NCBI RefSeq assembly: GCF_001548375.1
Contig: NZ_AP017295.1
Coordinates: 6,090,001 to 6,154,000 of the forward strand
DNA: 64,000 bases
Source: Nostoc sp. NIES-3756
Lineage (GTDB): Bacteria; Cyanobacteriota; Cyanobacteriia; Cyanobacteriales; Nostocaceae
Direction: 5' to 3'
Made by a program: the position numbers and the translations under genes. Shown here piece after piece: positions 17,839-26,968 of this stretch. The notes under the pieces are model-generated. The model searched no databases, was not told the DNA's origin, and saw nothing but the letters and a program-made list of their open reading frames with translations. Within the stretch, counting starts at the first letter, position 1; every line of letters begins with the position of its first letter.

Positions 17839-18969
17839 TCAACTGTTAACATCAAGCAAGCGTGATGTTATAAATCTATCCATCCACTTTTCTAGATAAA
17901 CTTCATTAGCAGCTTGTTCAGATGGGTCTTGAGTATCTACAGGAAAAGGCATCAGTCCTAAAATAGCGGCTGTGGTGACGCAAAACATGGACTTTTGAAA
18001 AGTTATACAGATTTGCACTCGCAAATCATCTTCACCTCTAAGGCTGTTGCGGTAAATTTTATGTAAATAATCTGGCAAATAATGACGCATATCCTGCATC
18101 AGCAAAGTAGGAGGGATGCCTGCACCACCGATAGGTAAGGGATCTGCATACAAAGCGCCATATTGGAATCGAGCTTGATCAGGAGGAACTTGATAAGCTT
18201 GAGCATTATAAGAAACTGTTCCTAAGAAGGGAGTTCCTCTGAAGAATACCGCCTCTACATAGGGTACTGCTGTATCTGCTAGGAAAGTTAAACCTAAGCT
18301 TTTAGGAATAATTTCATAGACTTTTCCTTCTATTTTCACAGAATAGGTAATTGGTCTAGTGGCATCTGCAACTAAACCTGCTTTAATGTGGTCTACAACT
18401 TGGGGAATTGTTTTGATTTCACCCCGGTCATAACGGTCTGATAAATCCAAGAAAATATCAGCCATAACTCGCCAAAACTGACCCAAACCACTATAGTAAG
18501 CAGATACTCGCAACTGTTCAATTAGAAAATCTGGGAATAGCTGATTCACGCCCTTAATTAAGGGACTTTTCGCAAATTTTGCTTGAATAACTGCTTCTGC
18601 TCTTTCTTGAAATTCAATAGTATCCAAATATGCGTCTAAGCCACCGCCACCATGCCACATCATGGCTTTCATGCAGTATTCGGCATATTCAAAATTGATT
18701 CTGTCATGCCACCAATGCCGGAATAATTTTCCCCAAGAAAATTCACCGTTAAAATATTTAAAAAATGGGAAAAATAATAAAAATTGGTTTTCAGCAATAT
18801 ATATTAGATTCTTAGAGTAAGCATCCAAAACTATGCCGTAACTTTTGAGAATACCCACTACTTCTAAAACATTTTGTGGGCTATCTACAAGTAATGCTTG
18901 TCCTTGTAGTAAGCGTTCAATATATTCACCTAAAGGTTGATTTTTTGGTTTATTTTTAAGATTGACCAT
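17839..18969 (-). CDS. cupB: CO2 hydration protein of the NDH-1 CO2-uptake complex
   Basis: A 376-residue CupA/CupB (ChpY/ChpX) family protein. It works on the NDH-1 complex at the thylakoid or plasma membrane, where it converts CO2 to bicarbonate, acting as a vectorial carbonic anhydrase. It lies 114 bp after ndhD on the same strand and forms the third gene of ndhF-ndhD-cup. The shorter length and the lack of a following cupS favour the constitutive CupB (ChpX) form over the inducible CupA (ChpY, usually longer); that subtype call is an inference. No membrane segments or signal peptide are obvious, in line with a peripheral subunit. Confidence 0.82.
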   Translation of the reverse strand: MVNLKNKPKNQPLGEYIERLLQGQALLVDSPQNVLEVVGILKSYGIVLDAYSKNLIYIAENQFLLFFPFFKYFNGEFSWGKLFRHWWHDRINFEYAEYCMKAMMWHGGGGLDAYLDTIEFQERAEAVIQAKFAKSPLIKGVNQLFPDFLIEQLRVSAYYSGLGQFWRVMADIFLDLSDRYDRGEIKTIPQVVDHIKAGLVADATRPITYSVKIEGKVYEIIPKSLGLTFLADTAVPYVEAVFFRGTPFLGTVSYNAQAYQVPPDQARFQYGALYADPLPIGGAGIPPTLLMQDMRHYLPDYLHKIYRNSLRGEDDLRVQICITFQKSMFCVTTAAILGLMPFPVDTQDPSEQAANEVYLEKWMDRFITSRLLDVNS

Positions 18970-19083
18970 AAGAGGTTCTCCCTAGTAAAAATATCAATTT
19001 TGTTTAAAGGCTCATATTATTTTTTGAATTGGGTATTGGGTAATTTTTCATAAACTCAATTACCCATTACCCATTACCAACTA

Positions 19084-20580
19084 TTAACTTTTGCCTTTAT
19101 CTAGCGATACTGTTGCCACTGTATTATCAACGCTCAACATTGCTGTAATAGTGGGTTCAGTCCAACGTGCTAACCAAGAAGGCTGGATACCAAAAATTAC
19201 GATTAGTGCCGCTAAAATGAAAGCAGGAGCGCGATCGCTCCAATAAATACGGGGTAAATTCATTACTTGTGCTGACAAGCGCCCAAAAAATGCTTTGTTA
19301 ACGAGAATTAAGAAGTAAACCGCAGTTAAACCTGTACCAATCATCGAAAGCAGCGTTTGTACAGGGAAAACCGCAAAAGCGCCCCGGAAAATAATAAATT
19401 CGGAAATAAACCCTACCATTCCTGGTGTACCTGCACTAGCCATGACACCAATAATCATCAAGCTACCAATCACAGGCATACCCCGTTCTGGGTTTAATAA
19501 TCCCCGAATTACGTTTAAATCACGGCTACCTGCTTTTTGATAAACAATACCAACCAGCAAAAATAGCAGTGCAGAAATTAAACCGTGGCTAATCATCTGC
19601 ATTACAGCACCTAAGCTACTTAAAGGTGTAGCTGCTGCTGCGCCTAACAGTACATAGCCCATGTGTCCGATAGAACTGTAGGCTACCATTTTTTTCATGT
19701 CTGTTTGGGCGATCGCACATGATGAACCATATAACACACTCACCACTGCCCACACAGCTAACCAAGGTGCTACATATGCCCAAGCTTGGGGTAACAAGTC
19801 CATCCCAAACCGCAGTAAGCCGTAAGTTCCCAATTTCAACAGTACACCAGCAAGCAACACGGAAATCGGTGTAGAAGCTTCAACGTGGGCATCTGGCAAC
19901 CATGTATGAAAGGGAACCAAAGGCATTTTGATGCCAAAACCTACTAAAAGTCCTGCTAGGAGTAGCAATTGCGTAGCTAAGGGTAAGGAATTAACATTAA
20001 TGCTGGATAAAGCAAAATTACCAGACCCACTCAACCATACCAAGCCAAGGAAACTGGCGAGAATCAAAATTCCCGAAACAGCTGTGTAAATCAAAAACTT
20101 AGTAGCTGCGTAACCTCGTTTTGCTCCACCCCAGATAGCAATTAACAGGTACAGGGGAATTAGTTCTAGCTCGTAAAACAAGAAAAATAGTAGTAAATCT
20201 TGTGCAAGAAACGCTCCTGCTACCCCGGCACTCAACACCAATATCAGGGAGTAGTAAAACTTAGGACGTTGCAAAGATTCATCGCTGCTGTAAATGGCTA
20301 TGCCTGTTAATAATCCATTCAATACCAGCAACGGCAAAGATAAACCATCCACACCTAGATTATAACCCAATCCCAAGGAATCTATCCAAGGTATGAACTC
20401 ACTAAACTGTTGTGTAACTTGTCCCGGTTGAAATTGGCTGGCTATGATCACCGACCACAAAAAAATTAACCCCGCAAAAATCAATGCCACATTACGGGAA
20501 TTTTTCCCATTACTACCAGAGGGAAGTAGACCAATTAAAAGCGCACCCAGTAATGGGGCAAAAATTAAGGCACTTAGCAT
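19084..20580 (-). CDS. ndhD4: NDH-1 subunit 4, CO2-uptake variant
   Basis: A 498-residue antiporter-like subunit with about 14 membrane helices and the family signatures FFLFYELELIPLYLLIAIWGG, VPFHTWLPDAHVEASTPISVLLAGVLLKLGTYG and AYSSIGHMGYVLLG. With the adjoining NdhF variant it forms the distal membrane arm of NDH-1MS' (or NDH-1MS), which drives CO2 hydration using proton pumping and ferredoxin-derived electrons. The D4 label follows from the CupB-type neighbour and is not proven from this sequence alone. An STRR array separates it from ndhF. Confidence 0.87.
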   Translation of the reverse strand: MLSALIFAPLLGALLIGLLPSGSNGKNSRNVALIFAGLIFLWSVIIASQFQPGQVTQQFSEFIPWIDSLGLGYNLGVDGLSLPLLVLNGLLTGIAIYSSDESLQRPKFYYSLILVLSAGVAGAFLAQDLLLFFLFYELELIPLYLLIAIWGGAKRGYAATKFLIYTAVSGILILASFLGLVWLSGSGNFALSSINVNSLPLATQLLLLAGLLVGFGIKMPLVPFHTWLPDAHVEASTPISVLLAGVLLKLGTYGLLRFGMDLLPQAWAYVAPWLAVWAVVSVLYGSSCAIAQTDMKKMVAYSSIGHMGYVLLGAAAATPLSSLGAVMQMISHGLISALLFLLVGIVYQKAGSRDLNVIRGLLNPERGMPVIGSLMIIGVMASAGTPGMVGFISEFIIFRGAFAVFPVQTLLSMIGTGLTAVYFLILVNKAFFGRLSAQVMNLPRIYWSDRAPAFILAALIVIFGIQPSWLARWTEPTITAMLSVDNTVATVSLDKGKS

Positions 20581-20660
20581 AGGAGATGAGGGAGTGGGGG
20601 AAGATGAGGGAGAGAAACTATGGACTATATACTGTTGACTATGAACTAATGACTAATGAC
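20581..20660. repeat. STRR array between ndhF4 and ndhD4
   Basis: GATGAGGGAGTGGGGGA units followed by GGACTAT, GTTGACT and CTAATGA heptamers fill the whole spacer. The array is transcribed within the presumed operon and abuts the ndhD ATG. Confidence 0.8.
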
Positions 20661-22516
20661 TAAAATGGCAACTTATCAAGTAAGCCCAATGACCAACTAA
20701 TAAAAAAGCCAAAAGCGCTAACTACTGCCAGAATGGTCAACATATATCCTTGAGATTGACCGGAAATGCTGTATTTCAAACCTTGCCCACCGATAATCGT
20801 GGCAAAGCCGACTAAGTTGACTAAGCCATCAACCACATAGCGATCGCTCCAAGCCGAAATCTTGGACAATAGAGCTACGGCACTTACAACTGTTACTCGA
20901 TAAATGCGGTCAATATAAAAGTCATAACCCAACAAATCTTGGATCATTCTCCAAGCTAGGACTGTGGAACGAGACCAAGCTTTGTGTAAATGAATTGTTG
21001 ACCCGATGACTACACCAGCTACAGTGGAAGACACCAAGACTAAAACTACGTACCAGTCAATACTTTCCCAAGCTGGTAACAAGTACCATTGCTGTAGCAT
21101 CAAGGGTAATAACAAGGTCAAGATGGTCAATGTTACCATTGGGAATGCCATTGTCCAGCCAACTTCAGGCGCACGGCGGGTTTTCTGTTGAGGTTTACCC
21201 CAAAATGCTAATCTAAATACCCTTGTCAGGTTTAAAGCTGTCAAACCGTTGACTAATATCAATACGCCAATTACCCAAGGGCTAACTCTTACCAAACCAT
21301 CAGCCCAAGAAAGCATTGCCCAAAAACTACCAAGTGGAAGTAGTGTCACCATACCTGCGGAACCAACCACAAAGGCGGTTGTCGTTGCTGGCATCTTTGA
21401 CCACAGACCACCCATTTCTGTTAAGTCTTGACTGTGGGTGGTAAATATGATAGAACCAGAACTCATAAATAGCAGAGCTTTGGCGATCGCATGGGTTAAC
21501 AGCAGCATCAAAGCTACACCACCCTGCTCTAATCCCACCGCCAAAAACACTAGCCCCATATATGCACTAGTGGAATGGGATAATGCCCGTTTAATATCAG
21601 TCTGAGCGATGGAAACCAAGGTTGCGCCTATAGCTGTCACCGAACCGATGATAATTAAGGCATTCAAAGCCACAGGCGACAAAACTAAAATTGGTTGCAG
21701 TTTGTACAGCACATAAGCACCCCCAGCTACCACCAGCGAGTTCCGCATTACAGAAGCTGGGTTAGGGCCTTCCATCGCCTCATCTAACCACAAGTGCAAA
21801 GGAAACTGCGCGCATTTACCAGCCGGGCCAGCAATTAAAGCTAATCCTAGTAATGCTGAGGTTACAGGGTCTAAATTCGCTGTTTGTACCCACTCTGATA
21901 AATCAGAAAAGTTTAAACTACCAGCCAAGTAAGAAAGCGTTACTACAGCCATTAACAGCAGCAAGTCGCCGACACGCTTTGTCCAAAAGGCATCCCGTGC
22001 AGCCGTTACTACTAATGGTTGAGCATACCAAAACCCTACTAGCAAGTAAGTAGACAGGGTGAGTAATTCCAAAAGTGCATAGCTGAGGAATAACGAGTCG
22101 CTAATCGCCAAACCACTCAGTGCTGCCTCGAAAAAGCCGACTAGACCGAAAAATCGTGCCAGTGACCAGTCTTTTTCCATGTAGCCTAAAGCATAAATCT
22201 GAGCCAAAAGGCTCAACCCTGTAATCAAAACTGTTGCGCCGATACTAACTGGCGAAAGTTCCAAAGCAAAGGATAAGTTTAAATCTGCTGCTTGAAACCA
22301 AGTAATTACTAAATTCTCTGGTTCTCTGCTCCAGATATCCTTAAAGACTAATAGGCTATGAATAAAGCCTATAACAGTAGTCAACAAGTTAATGTATGCC
22401 GCAGGTCTTGGCCCTGTGCGCCGAACTATTCCTATTCCCCAAGGTAATGTCAAAAGTGCGCCTATTAAATTGTAAAAAGGCACACACCAACTTGTTGTAA
22501 ATAGAAACTGATTCAT
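20660..22516 (-). CDS. ndhF4: NDH-1 subunit 5, CO2-uptake variant
   Basis: A 618-residue NuoL/NdhF-type proton-pumping subunit with about 15-16 membrane helices. Signatures include LALIAGPAGKCAQFPLHLWLDEAMEGPNPASVMRNSLVVAGG and SIAQTDIKRALSHSTSAYMGLVFLAVG, containing the conserved Lys and His residues of the proton channel. The length is shorter than respiratory NdhF1 and typical of the NdhF3/F4 CO2-uptake forms. First gene of ndhF-ndhD-cupB, and divergent from ccmK2 across a 655-bp region that should hold control sites for both arms of the CO2-concentrating mechanism. Confidence 0.87.
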   Translation of the reverse strand: MNQFLFTTSWCVPFYNLIGALLTLPWGIGIVRRTGPRPAAYINLLTTVIGFIHSLLVFKDIWSREPENLVITWFQAADLNLSFALELSPVSIGATVLITGLSLLAQIYALGYMEKDWSLARFFGLVGFFEAALSGLAISDSLFLSYALLELLTLSTYLLVGFWYAQPLVVTAARDAFWTKRVGDLLLLMAVVTLSYLAGSLNFSDLSEWVQTANLDPVTSALLGLALIAGPAGKCAQFPLHLWLDEAMEGPNPASVMRNSLVVAGGAYVLYKLQPILVLSPVALNALIIIGSVTAIGATLVSIAQTDIKRALSHSTSAYMGLVFLAVGLEQGGVALMLLLTHAIAKALLFMSSGSIIFTTHSQDLTEMGGLWSKMPATTTAFVVGSAGMVTLLPLGSFWAMLSWADGLVRVSPWVIGVLILVNGLTALNLTRVFRLAFWGKPQQKTRRAPEVGWTMAFPMVTLTILTLLLPLMLQQWYLLPAWESIDWYVVLVLVSSTVAGVVIGSTIHLHKAWSRSTVLAWRMIQDLLGYDFYIDRIYRVTVVSAVALLSKISAWSDRYVVDGLVNLVGFATIIGGQGLKYSISGQSQGYMLTILAVVSAFGFFISWSLGLLDKLPF

Positions 22517-23171
22517 TTAGATTGCCCTTGAAGACTCAGCATTAACTTTTTTAAAACTCTTAAAACAATCATTTACTAAAAAAAATAATCTTTCTCAAAA
22601 GCTATGTTTTTTTTAACTTTTTTTCACCAAACTTAAATAGTTATTTTGTGTTTATGCTTCTCCACTAAGATGTAATTGGCAATAAATTACTTGCTAAAAA
22701 ACTAGCTTTTATAACATTTTTCTTTCTCTCACCCAATCAAAGTTTTAGGTTTAAGAAAGTAAATTTATATGATATATAAATATAGATTATGTATTTTTTA
22801 GACAATTTTGAAAGGTACTGCAAAACCGAGGAAACATAGAAACTGCAAATTTTACAGCCTCTGCATACTCTTCACCAGATAGAGTTCGTCTCGGCTATCA
22901 ATGCCTTTTTATGATTGTCATAAAAAAATTATAAAGCATAAGCGGTTGCTATAGGGATCAATGAACTTTGATTACAGTCAACCCTGGTATAAAAAATTGT
23001 TAAGTTTTTTTAAACTTTTTTATCATAAACTATTATACTAATTTATATTGCCAGAAGCGCCAAGCTTTTCTATGCTTAATTTGGAAGTGTTTTGATAGCT
23101 CAAGATGAGCTTCCCCGTCCAAAATTTCGCGCCCACCGTATTGATTGGATTAATTTTTTAGGAGTTCTGCG
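22517..23171. promoter_or_regulatory. Divergent control region between ndhF4 and ccmK2
   Basis: A 655-bp AT-rich region without ORFs. Two symmetric sites stand out: TTTTTATGA-TTG-TCATAAAAA at 22906-22926 (perfect 9-bp arms) and ATCAA-TGAACT-TTGAT at 22957-22972, a T-N11-A-type site as used by LysR regulators. The LysR gene downstream of the cluster is a plausible binder. Promoter elements themselves I could not place reliably. Confidence 0.5.
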
Positions 23172-23480
23172 ATGCCAATTGCAGTTGGAATGATTGAGAC
23201 TAAAGGCTTTCCCGCAGTAGTAGAAGCTGCTGACGCGATGGTGAAAGCTGCCCGCGTAACTTTGGTAGGATATGAAAAAATTGGTAGTGCAAGAGTCACC
23301 GTAATAGTGCGGGGAGATGTCTCTGAAGTACAGGCATCTGTAGCTGCTGGCATTGAAGCTGCAAGAAGAGTAAATGGTGGTGAAGTGGTATCTACTCATA
23401 TCATCGCTCGTCCCCATGAAAACCTGGAGTATGTGCTGCCGATTCGTTATACGGAAGCTGTAGAACAGTTCCGCACTTAA
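23172..23480 (+). CDS. ccmK2: Carboxysome shell hexamer protein CcmK2
   Basis: A 102-residue single-BMC-domain protein, start [29 protein letters not shown]. It forms cyclic hexamers that tile the flat facets of the beta-carboxysome shell, with the central pore lined by the loop around [11 protein letters not shown]. The length and first position in the cluster fit ccmK2 of the K2-K1-L-M-N order. TTAGGAG ribosome-binding site 8-10 bp upstream of ATG 23172. Nearly identical to the next gene, from which it differs mainly in the C-terminal tail. Confidence 0.93.
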   Translation: MPIAVGMIETKGFPAVVEAADAMVKAARVTLVGYEKIGSARVTVIVRGDVSEVQASVAAGIEAARRVNGGEVVSTHIIARPHENLEYVLPIRYTEAVEQFRT

Positions 23481-23496
23481 GTAACGAGTAGAAAGC

Positions 23497-23521
23497 AAAA
23501 AGCTGATTTAGTAAGCTTTTT
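23497..23521 (+). terminator. Hairpin between ccmK2 and ccmK1, possible attenuator
   Basis: AAAAAGCT at 23497-23504 pairs with AGCTTTTT at 23514-23521, loop 9 nt. The arm is A/T heavy, so a weak terminator or RNA-processing hairpin is more likely than full termination. It would raise CcmK2 relative to the downstream gene products. Confidence 0.45.
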
Positions 23522-23648
23522 ATCAATCTTGAATGGTAGTTTTATTTACGCTGCGCTGTACTAAAAGCTGAGTAAAAAAACATCAACGGGGTCGCCATCT
23601 TGAGCATCGCTGGAGTTCAGGCTAGAAACTTTATTTGGGAATCAAAAA

Positions 23649-23993
23649 ATGTCTATTGCAGTAGGAATGGTAGAAACGCTAGGCTTTCCAGCAGTTGTAG
23701 AAGCAGCAGACGCGATGGTAAAAGCCGCTCGTGTCACCTTAGTAGGTTACGAGAAAATCGGTAGCGGTCGGGTAACAGTAATCGTCAGAGGCGATGTGTC
23801 TGAGGTACAAGCATCTGTAGGAGCAGGTGTTGAATCAGTTAAGCGTGTCAACGGCGGACAAGTATTGTCTACACACATCATTGCTCGTCCCCACGAAAAC
23901 TTAGAATATGTCCTGCCAATTCGTTATACAGAAGATGTAGAACAGTTCCGGGAAAACGTTAACGCAATCCGTCCTTTCGGCAGAAGACCGTAA
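23649..23993 (+). CDS. ccmK1: Carboxysome shell hexamer protein CcmK1
   Basis: A 114-residue BMC-domain paralogue of the preceding gene, beginning [29 protein letters not shown], with the same pore loop ([11 protein letters not shown]) and a longer C-terminal tail ([11 protein letters not shown]). CcmK1 and CcmK2 are the main shell components. It is 168 bp downstream of ccmK2 and 7 bp upstream of ccmL, so it is cotranscribed with L-M-N. The start ATG is preceded by GGGAATCAAAA rather than a strong ribosome-binding site. Confidence 0.93.
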   Translation: MSIAVGMVETLGFPAVVEAADAMVKAARVTLVGYEKIGSGRVTVIVRGDVSEVQASVGAGVESVKRVNGGQVLSTHIIARPHENLEYVLPIRYTEDVEQFRENVNAIRPFGRRP

Positions 23994-24000
23994 TTAGGTA

Positions 24001-24306
24001 ATGCAAATTGCTAAAGTCCGTGGCACAGTAGTTAGCACCCAAAAAGACCCAAGTCTTAGAGGTGTTAAACTACTTTTGTTGCAATTAGTAGATGAAGAAG
24101 GAAACCTCCTGCAAAAATACGAGGTAGCAGCAGATAATAGCGTAGGTGCAGGAGTGGATGAGTGGGTATTGATTAGCCGTGGTAGTGCGGCGCGTCAAGT
24201 ACTTGGTAACGAGCAGCGTCCTTTAGATGCCGCAGTGGTGGCGATAATTGATACTATTCACGTAGAAGATCGTCTCATTTACAGTAAAAAAGACCAATAT
24301 AGGTAG
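24001..24306 (+). CDS. ccmL: Carboxysome shell vertex protein CcmL
   Basis: A 101-residue member of the CcmL/EutN family, starting [34 protein letters not shown]. It forms pentamers that cap the twelve vertices of the shell. The tail ending [18 protein letters not shown] and the block [17 protein letters not shown] are family features. It starts 7 bp after ccmK1 and is separated from ccmM by an STRR-filled spacer of about 100 bp. Confidence 0.92.
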   Translation: MQIAKVRGTVVSTQKDPSLRGVKLLLLQLVDEEGNLLQKYEVAADNSVGAGVDEWVLISRGSAARQVLGNEQRPLDAAVVAIIDTIHVEDRLIYSKKDQYR

Positions 24307-24390
24307 CTAGTCAACAGTCATTAGTCATTAGTCAAAAGATTCAGAACTATGGACTATGGACTATTGACTATAGGCTATTGACAACTGACA
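24304..24390. repeat. STRR array between ccmL and ccmM
   Basis: TAGTCAACAGTCATTAGTCATTA, then GGACTAT and TTGACTA heptamers up to the region just before the ccmM ribosome-binding site. Confidence 0.8.
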
Positions 24391-24410
24391 AATTTAGGAG
24401 GAATCTCGCA

Positions 24411-26069
24411 ATGGCAGTCCGCAGCACGGCGGCCCCCCCAACCCCGTGGTCGAGGAGCTTGGCTGAAGCCCAAATCCATGAAACCGCTTTTGTACATCCA
24501 TTTTCTAACATTATTGGGGATGTTCGGATAGGTGCAAATGTCATCATTGCTCCAGGGACTTCAATTAGAGCCGATGAAGGCACACCGTTTTACATTGGTG
24601 AAAACACTAATATTCAAGATGGTGTAGTGATTCACGGATTGGAGCAAGGTCGAGTAGTCGGTGACGACAACCAAGAATACTCGGTTTGGGTAGGTAAAAA
24701 TTCTTCCTTGACCCACATGGCGCTGATTCACGGACCTGCTTACGTTGGGGAAAATTCGTTTATCGGTTTTCGCTCTACAGTATTTAATGCCAAGGTAGGG
24801 GCAGGCTGTATCGTCATGATGCACGCTTTAGTTAAAGATGTAGAAGTTCCCCCTGGTAAGTATGTTCCTTCGGGAGCAATCATTACTAACCAAAAGCAGG
24901 CCGATCGCTTGCCTGATGTGCAACCCCAAGATAAGGATTTTGCTCATCACGTTATCGGCATTAATCAAGCGTTGCGTACTGGGTATCTTTGTGCTGCGGA
25001 TAGCAAGTGTATTGCCCCTCTTCGCAATGATGATGTTAAATCTTATACAAGTAATCAATTTAAAGGATTAGAAAGGAGTAGTGAAGTGGCAAGCAACAGC
25101 TTGGGTGCAGATACCATAGAGCAAGTACGCTATTTATTAGAACAGGGCTACAAGATTGGTACAGAACACGTAGACCAAAGAAGGTTCCGTACAGGTTCTT
25201 GGACTAGCTGCCAGCCCCTTGAAGCGCGTTCAGTAGGTGATGCTGTAAGAGCTTTAGAATCTTGTTTAGCTGATCACAGTGGTGAGTATGTGCGCCTGTT
25301 TGGTATTGACCCCAAAGGTAAGCGCCGGGTTTTAGAAACAATTATTCAGCGTCCCGATGGTGTTGTTGCAACAGGTGCTACCAACTTTAAAGCTCCTGCT
25401 ACTAGCACAAATGGTAGCTATAGCAGCAATGGCAACGGTTACAGCAATGGTGCAAGCAGTGGCAGAATTAGTGCTGAAACCATAGACCAAATTCGTCAGT
25501 TATTGGCTGGTGGTTACAAGATTGGTACAGAGCATGTAGATGAGCGCCGTTTCCGTACAGGTTCTTGGAATAGCTGTACACCCATTAATGCAACCTCCAC
25601 CAATGAAGTTGTTTCCGCACTAGAAGAATGTATAGACAATCACCAAGGCGAATACGTGCGTTTAATTGGTATTGACCCCAAAGCTAAACGCCGCGTCCTA
25701 GAAAGCATCGTTCAACGTCCTAACGGGCAAGCAGCTCCATCTTCATCTGGTAGCAGCCAAAGAACTGTAGCTAATGCGCCTGCGTCATCTGCAACTGCCA
25801 CCGCTACACGCCTAAGTTCTGAAGTAGTAGATCAGATCAAGCAAATAATCGGTGGTGGATATAAGCTCAGCATTGAACACGTAGACCAACGAAGATTTCG
25901 TATAGGTTCATGGAGTAGCACTGGCCCTATTTCTGCTACCTCCGAAAGAGAAGCGATCGCAGCCGTAGAAGCTGCTTTATCTGAATTTGCTGGAGAATAC
26001 GTCCGCATAATTGGTATCGAACCCAAAGCCAAGCGCCGCGTATTGGAATCAATTATTCAGCGTCCGTAA
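24411..26069 (+). CDS. ccmM: Carboxysome assembly protein CcmM (M58 form) with gamma-carbonic anhydrase domain
   Basis: From ATG 24411 (AGGAGG at 24397-24402) the product has 552 residues; the start at 24378 is in frame but lacks a site. Residues 1-210 are a left-handed-helix gamma-carbonic anhydrase with His75, His102 and His107 in the zinc-ligand positions and Cys194/Cys200 (C-x5-C), the disulphide known to activate CcmM carbonic anhydrase in species without CcaA. Three Rubisco small-subunit-like modules (SSUL) follow, each with [22 protein letters not shown] cores near residues 235-320, 355-440 and 465-552. SSUL1 and SSUL2 keep the redox cysteine pair, SSUL3 lacks it. CcmM links Rubisco to the shell through CcmN. 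Val226 is an internal start for M35. Confidence 0.95.
   Translation: MAVRSTAAPPTPWSRSLAEAQIHETAFVHPFSNIIGDVRIGANVIIAPGTSIRADEGTPFYIGENTNIQDGVVIHGLEQGRVVGDDNQEYSVWVGKNSSLTHMALIHGPAYVGENSFIGFRSTVFNAKVGAGCIVMMHALVKDVEVPPGKYVPSGAIITNQKQADRLPDVQPQDKDFAHHVIGINQALRTGYLCAADSKCIAPLRNDDVKSYTSNQFKGLERSSEVASNSLGADTIEQVRYLLEQGYKIGTEHVDQRRFRTGSWTSCQPLEARSVGDAVRALESCLADHSGEYVRLFGIDPKGKRRVLETIIQRPDGVVATGATNFKAPATSTNGSYSSNGNGYSNGASSGRISAETIDQIRQLLAGGYKIGTEHVDERRFRTGSWNSCTPINATSTNEVVSALEECIDNHQGEYVRLIGIDPKAKRRVLESIVQRPNGQAAPSSSGSSQRTVANAPASSATATATRLSSEVVDQIKQIIGGGYKLSIEHVDQRRFRIGSWSSTGPISATSEREAIAAVEAALSEFAGEYVRIIGIEPKAKRRVLESIIQRP
25086..26069 (+). CDS. ccmM: Internal short form of CcmM (M35)
   Basis: Within ccmM the codon for Val226 is GTG (25086-25088) and is preceded by AAGGAG at 25073-25078, spacing 7 nt. 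Starting here gives a 327-residue protein of about 35 kDa made only of the three SSUL modules, the form that aggregates Rubisco into the carboxysome core. This is the arrangement shown in Synechococcus PCC 7942 for M35. It is an alternative start within the same gene, not a separate gene. Confidence 0.8.
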   Translation: MASNSLGADTIEQVRYLLEQGYKIGTEHVDQRRFRTGSWTSCQPLEARSVGDAVRALESCLADHSGEYVRLFGIDPKGKRRVLETIIQRPDGVVATGATNFKAPATSTNGSYSSNGNGYSNGASSGRISAETIDQIRQLLAGGYKIGTEHVDERRFRTGSWNSCTPINATSTNEVVSALEECIDNHQGEYVRLIGIDPKAKRRVLESIVQRPNGQAAPSSSGSSQRTVANAPASSATATATRLSSEVVDQIKQIIGGGYKLSIEHVDQRRFRIGSWSSTGPISATSEREAIAAVEAALSEFAGEYVRIIGIEPKAKRRVLESIIQRP

Positions 26070-26070
26070 G

Positions 26071-26126
26071 GAGTGCTGAGTTAAAAGTGCTGAGTTATAG
26101 GTGAAACTATTCATGACTCAGCACTC
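26071..26126 (+). repeat. Inverted repeat in the ccmM-ccmN spacer
   Basis: GAGTGCTGAGT (26071-26081) is echoed directly at 26086-26095 and pairs perfectly with ACTCAGCACTC (26116-26126). The hairpin lies just after the ccmM stop; it may stabilise the mRNA or attenuate it. No U tract follows. Confidence 0.65.
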
Positions 26127-26167
26127 ACTACTCCTATTGATATTCGGCTTCCGAGGTTAAAATTTCC

Positions 26168-26935
26168 ATGTCTGTGCCGCCACTGCGCCTCCACAACAAC
26201 TTTGAGTCCTACATTAGTGGCGAGGTGACAATTCATCCAAGTGCAGTCATTGCACCAGGGGTGATACTCCAAGCGGCCGCAAACAGCAAAATCATCATCG
26301 GGGCAGGAGTCTGTGTTGGCATGGGATCTATTCTGCAAGTGAATGAGGGAACGATAGAAGTAGAAGCTGGTGCTAGCCTGGGAGCAGGTTTTTTGATGGT
26401 TGGTCAAGGCAAAATTGGCATGAATGCTTGCATTGGTGCAGCCACAACATTATTTAACTGTTCTGTGGCTCCGGCGTTGGTAGTACCACCAGGTTCGATA
26501 TTAGGTGATACTACTCGGCAGATGGCTACTGAACCACCAGAAGCATCTACAAATCACTCTGAGTCTACATCTACCCAAAAACCTAGAGCCAATGAAAATA
26601 AGGTAGTTACTTCAACTAGCTTCTCGGCATCGGCTTCTGTGCAATTCAAACAAGATTCTGTTGCTGTAACGGAACCCTCCGCACCGGCTGAGAGCCAGTC
26701 TGCTACTGTAGAAAATAATGCTACTAATGAGACTGCTCCTAGTGTGGCAGAACCTAGCCTAGAAGATGGAAAATCGGGTGATGATGCTGAATCCCCCAAT
26801 AGCTTCGGGACTCAAATTTATGGACAAGGGAGTATTCAAAGACTATTAGGGACATTATTTCCCCATAGACAAGCATTGAATAAACCTGTCTGGGACGATG
26901 GCGTTCCGCCCAGCTTAGCTGATCGCTCTGAGTAA
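26168..26935 (+). CDS. ccmN: Carboxysome protein CcmN
   Basis: A 255-residue protein. The N-terminal 120 residues are hexapeptide repeats (HPSAVIAPGVILQAAANSKIIIGAGVCVG...) that dock on CcmM. A long low-complexity Ser/Thr/Ala/Glu linker follows (about 120-215). The C-terminal amphipathic encapsulation peptide (IYGQGSIQRLLGTLFPHRQALN, about 217-238) binds the CcmK shell. This is the normal CcmN layout. It sits 98 bp after ccmM and touches the ccmO reading frame. Confidence 0.9.
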   Translation: MSVPPLRLHNNFESYISGEVTIHPSAVIAPGVILQAAANSKIIIGAGVCVGMGSILQVNEGTIEVEAGASLGAGFLMVGQGKIGMNACIGAATTLFNCSVAPALVVPPGSILGDTTRQMATEPPEASTNHSESTSTQKPRANENKVVTSTSFSASASVQFKQDSVAVTEPSAPAESQSATVENNATNETAPSVAEPSLEDGKSGDDAESPNSFGTQIYGQGSIQRLLGTLFPHRQALNKPVWDDGVPPSLADRSE

Positions 26936-26968
26936 GTGTTAAGTTGTGAGTATCTCGGAGAATACATA

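Noticed and set aside
23100..23498. Minus-strand ORF over ccmK2
   Set aside because: Antisense of a highly conserved shell gene; Ser/His/Tyr-rich nonsense text.
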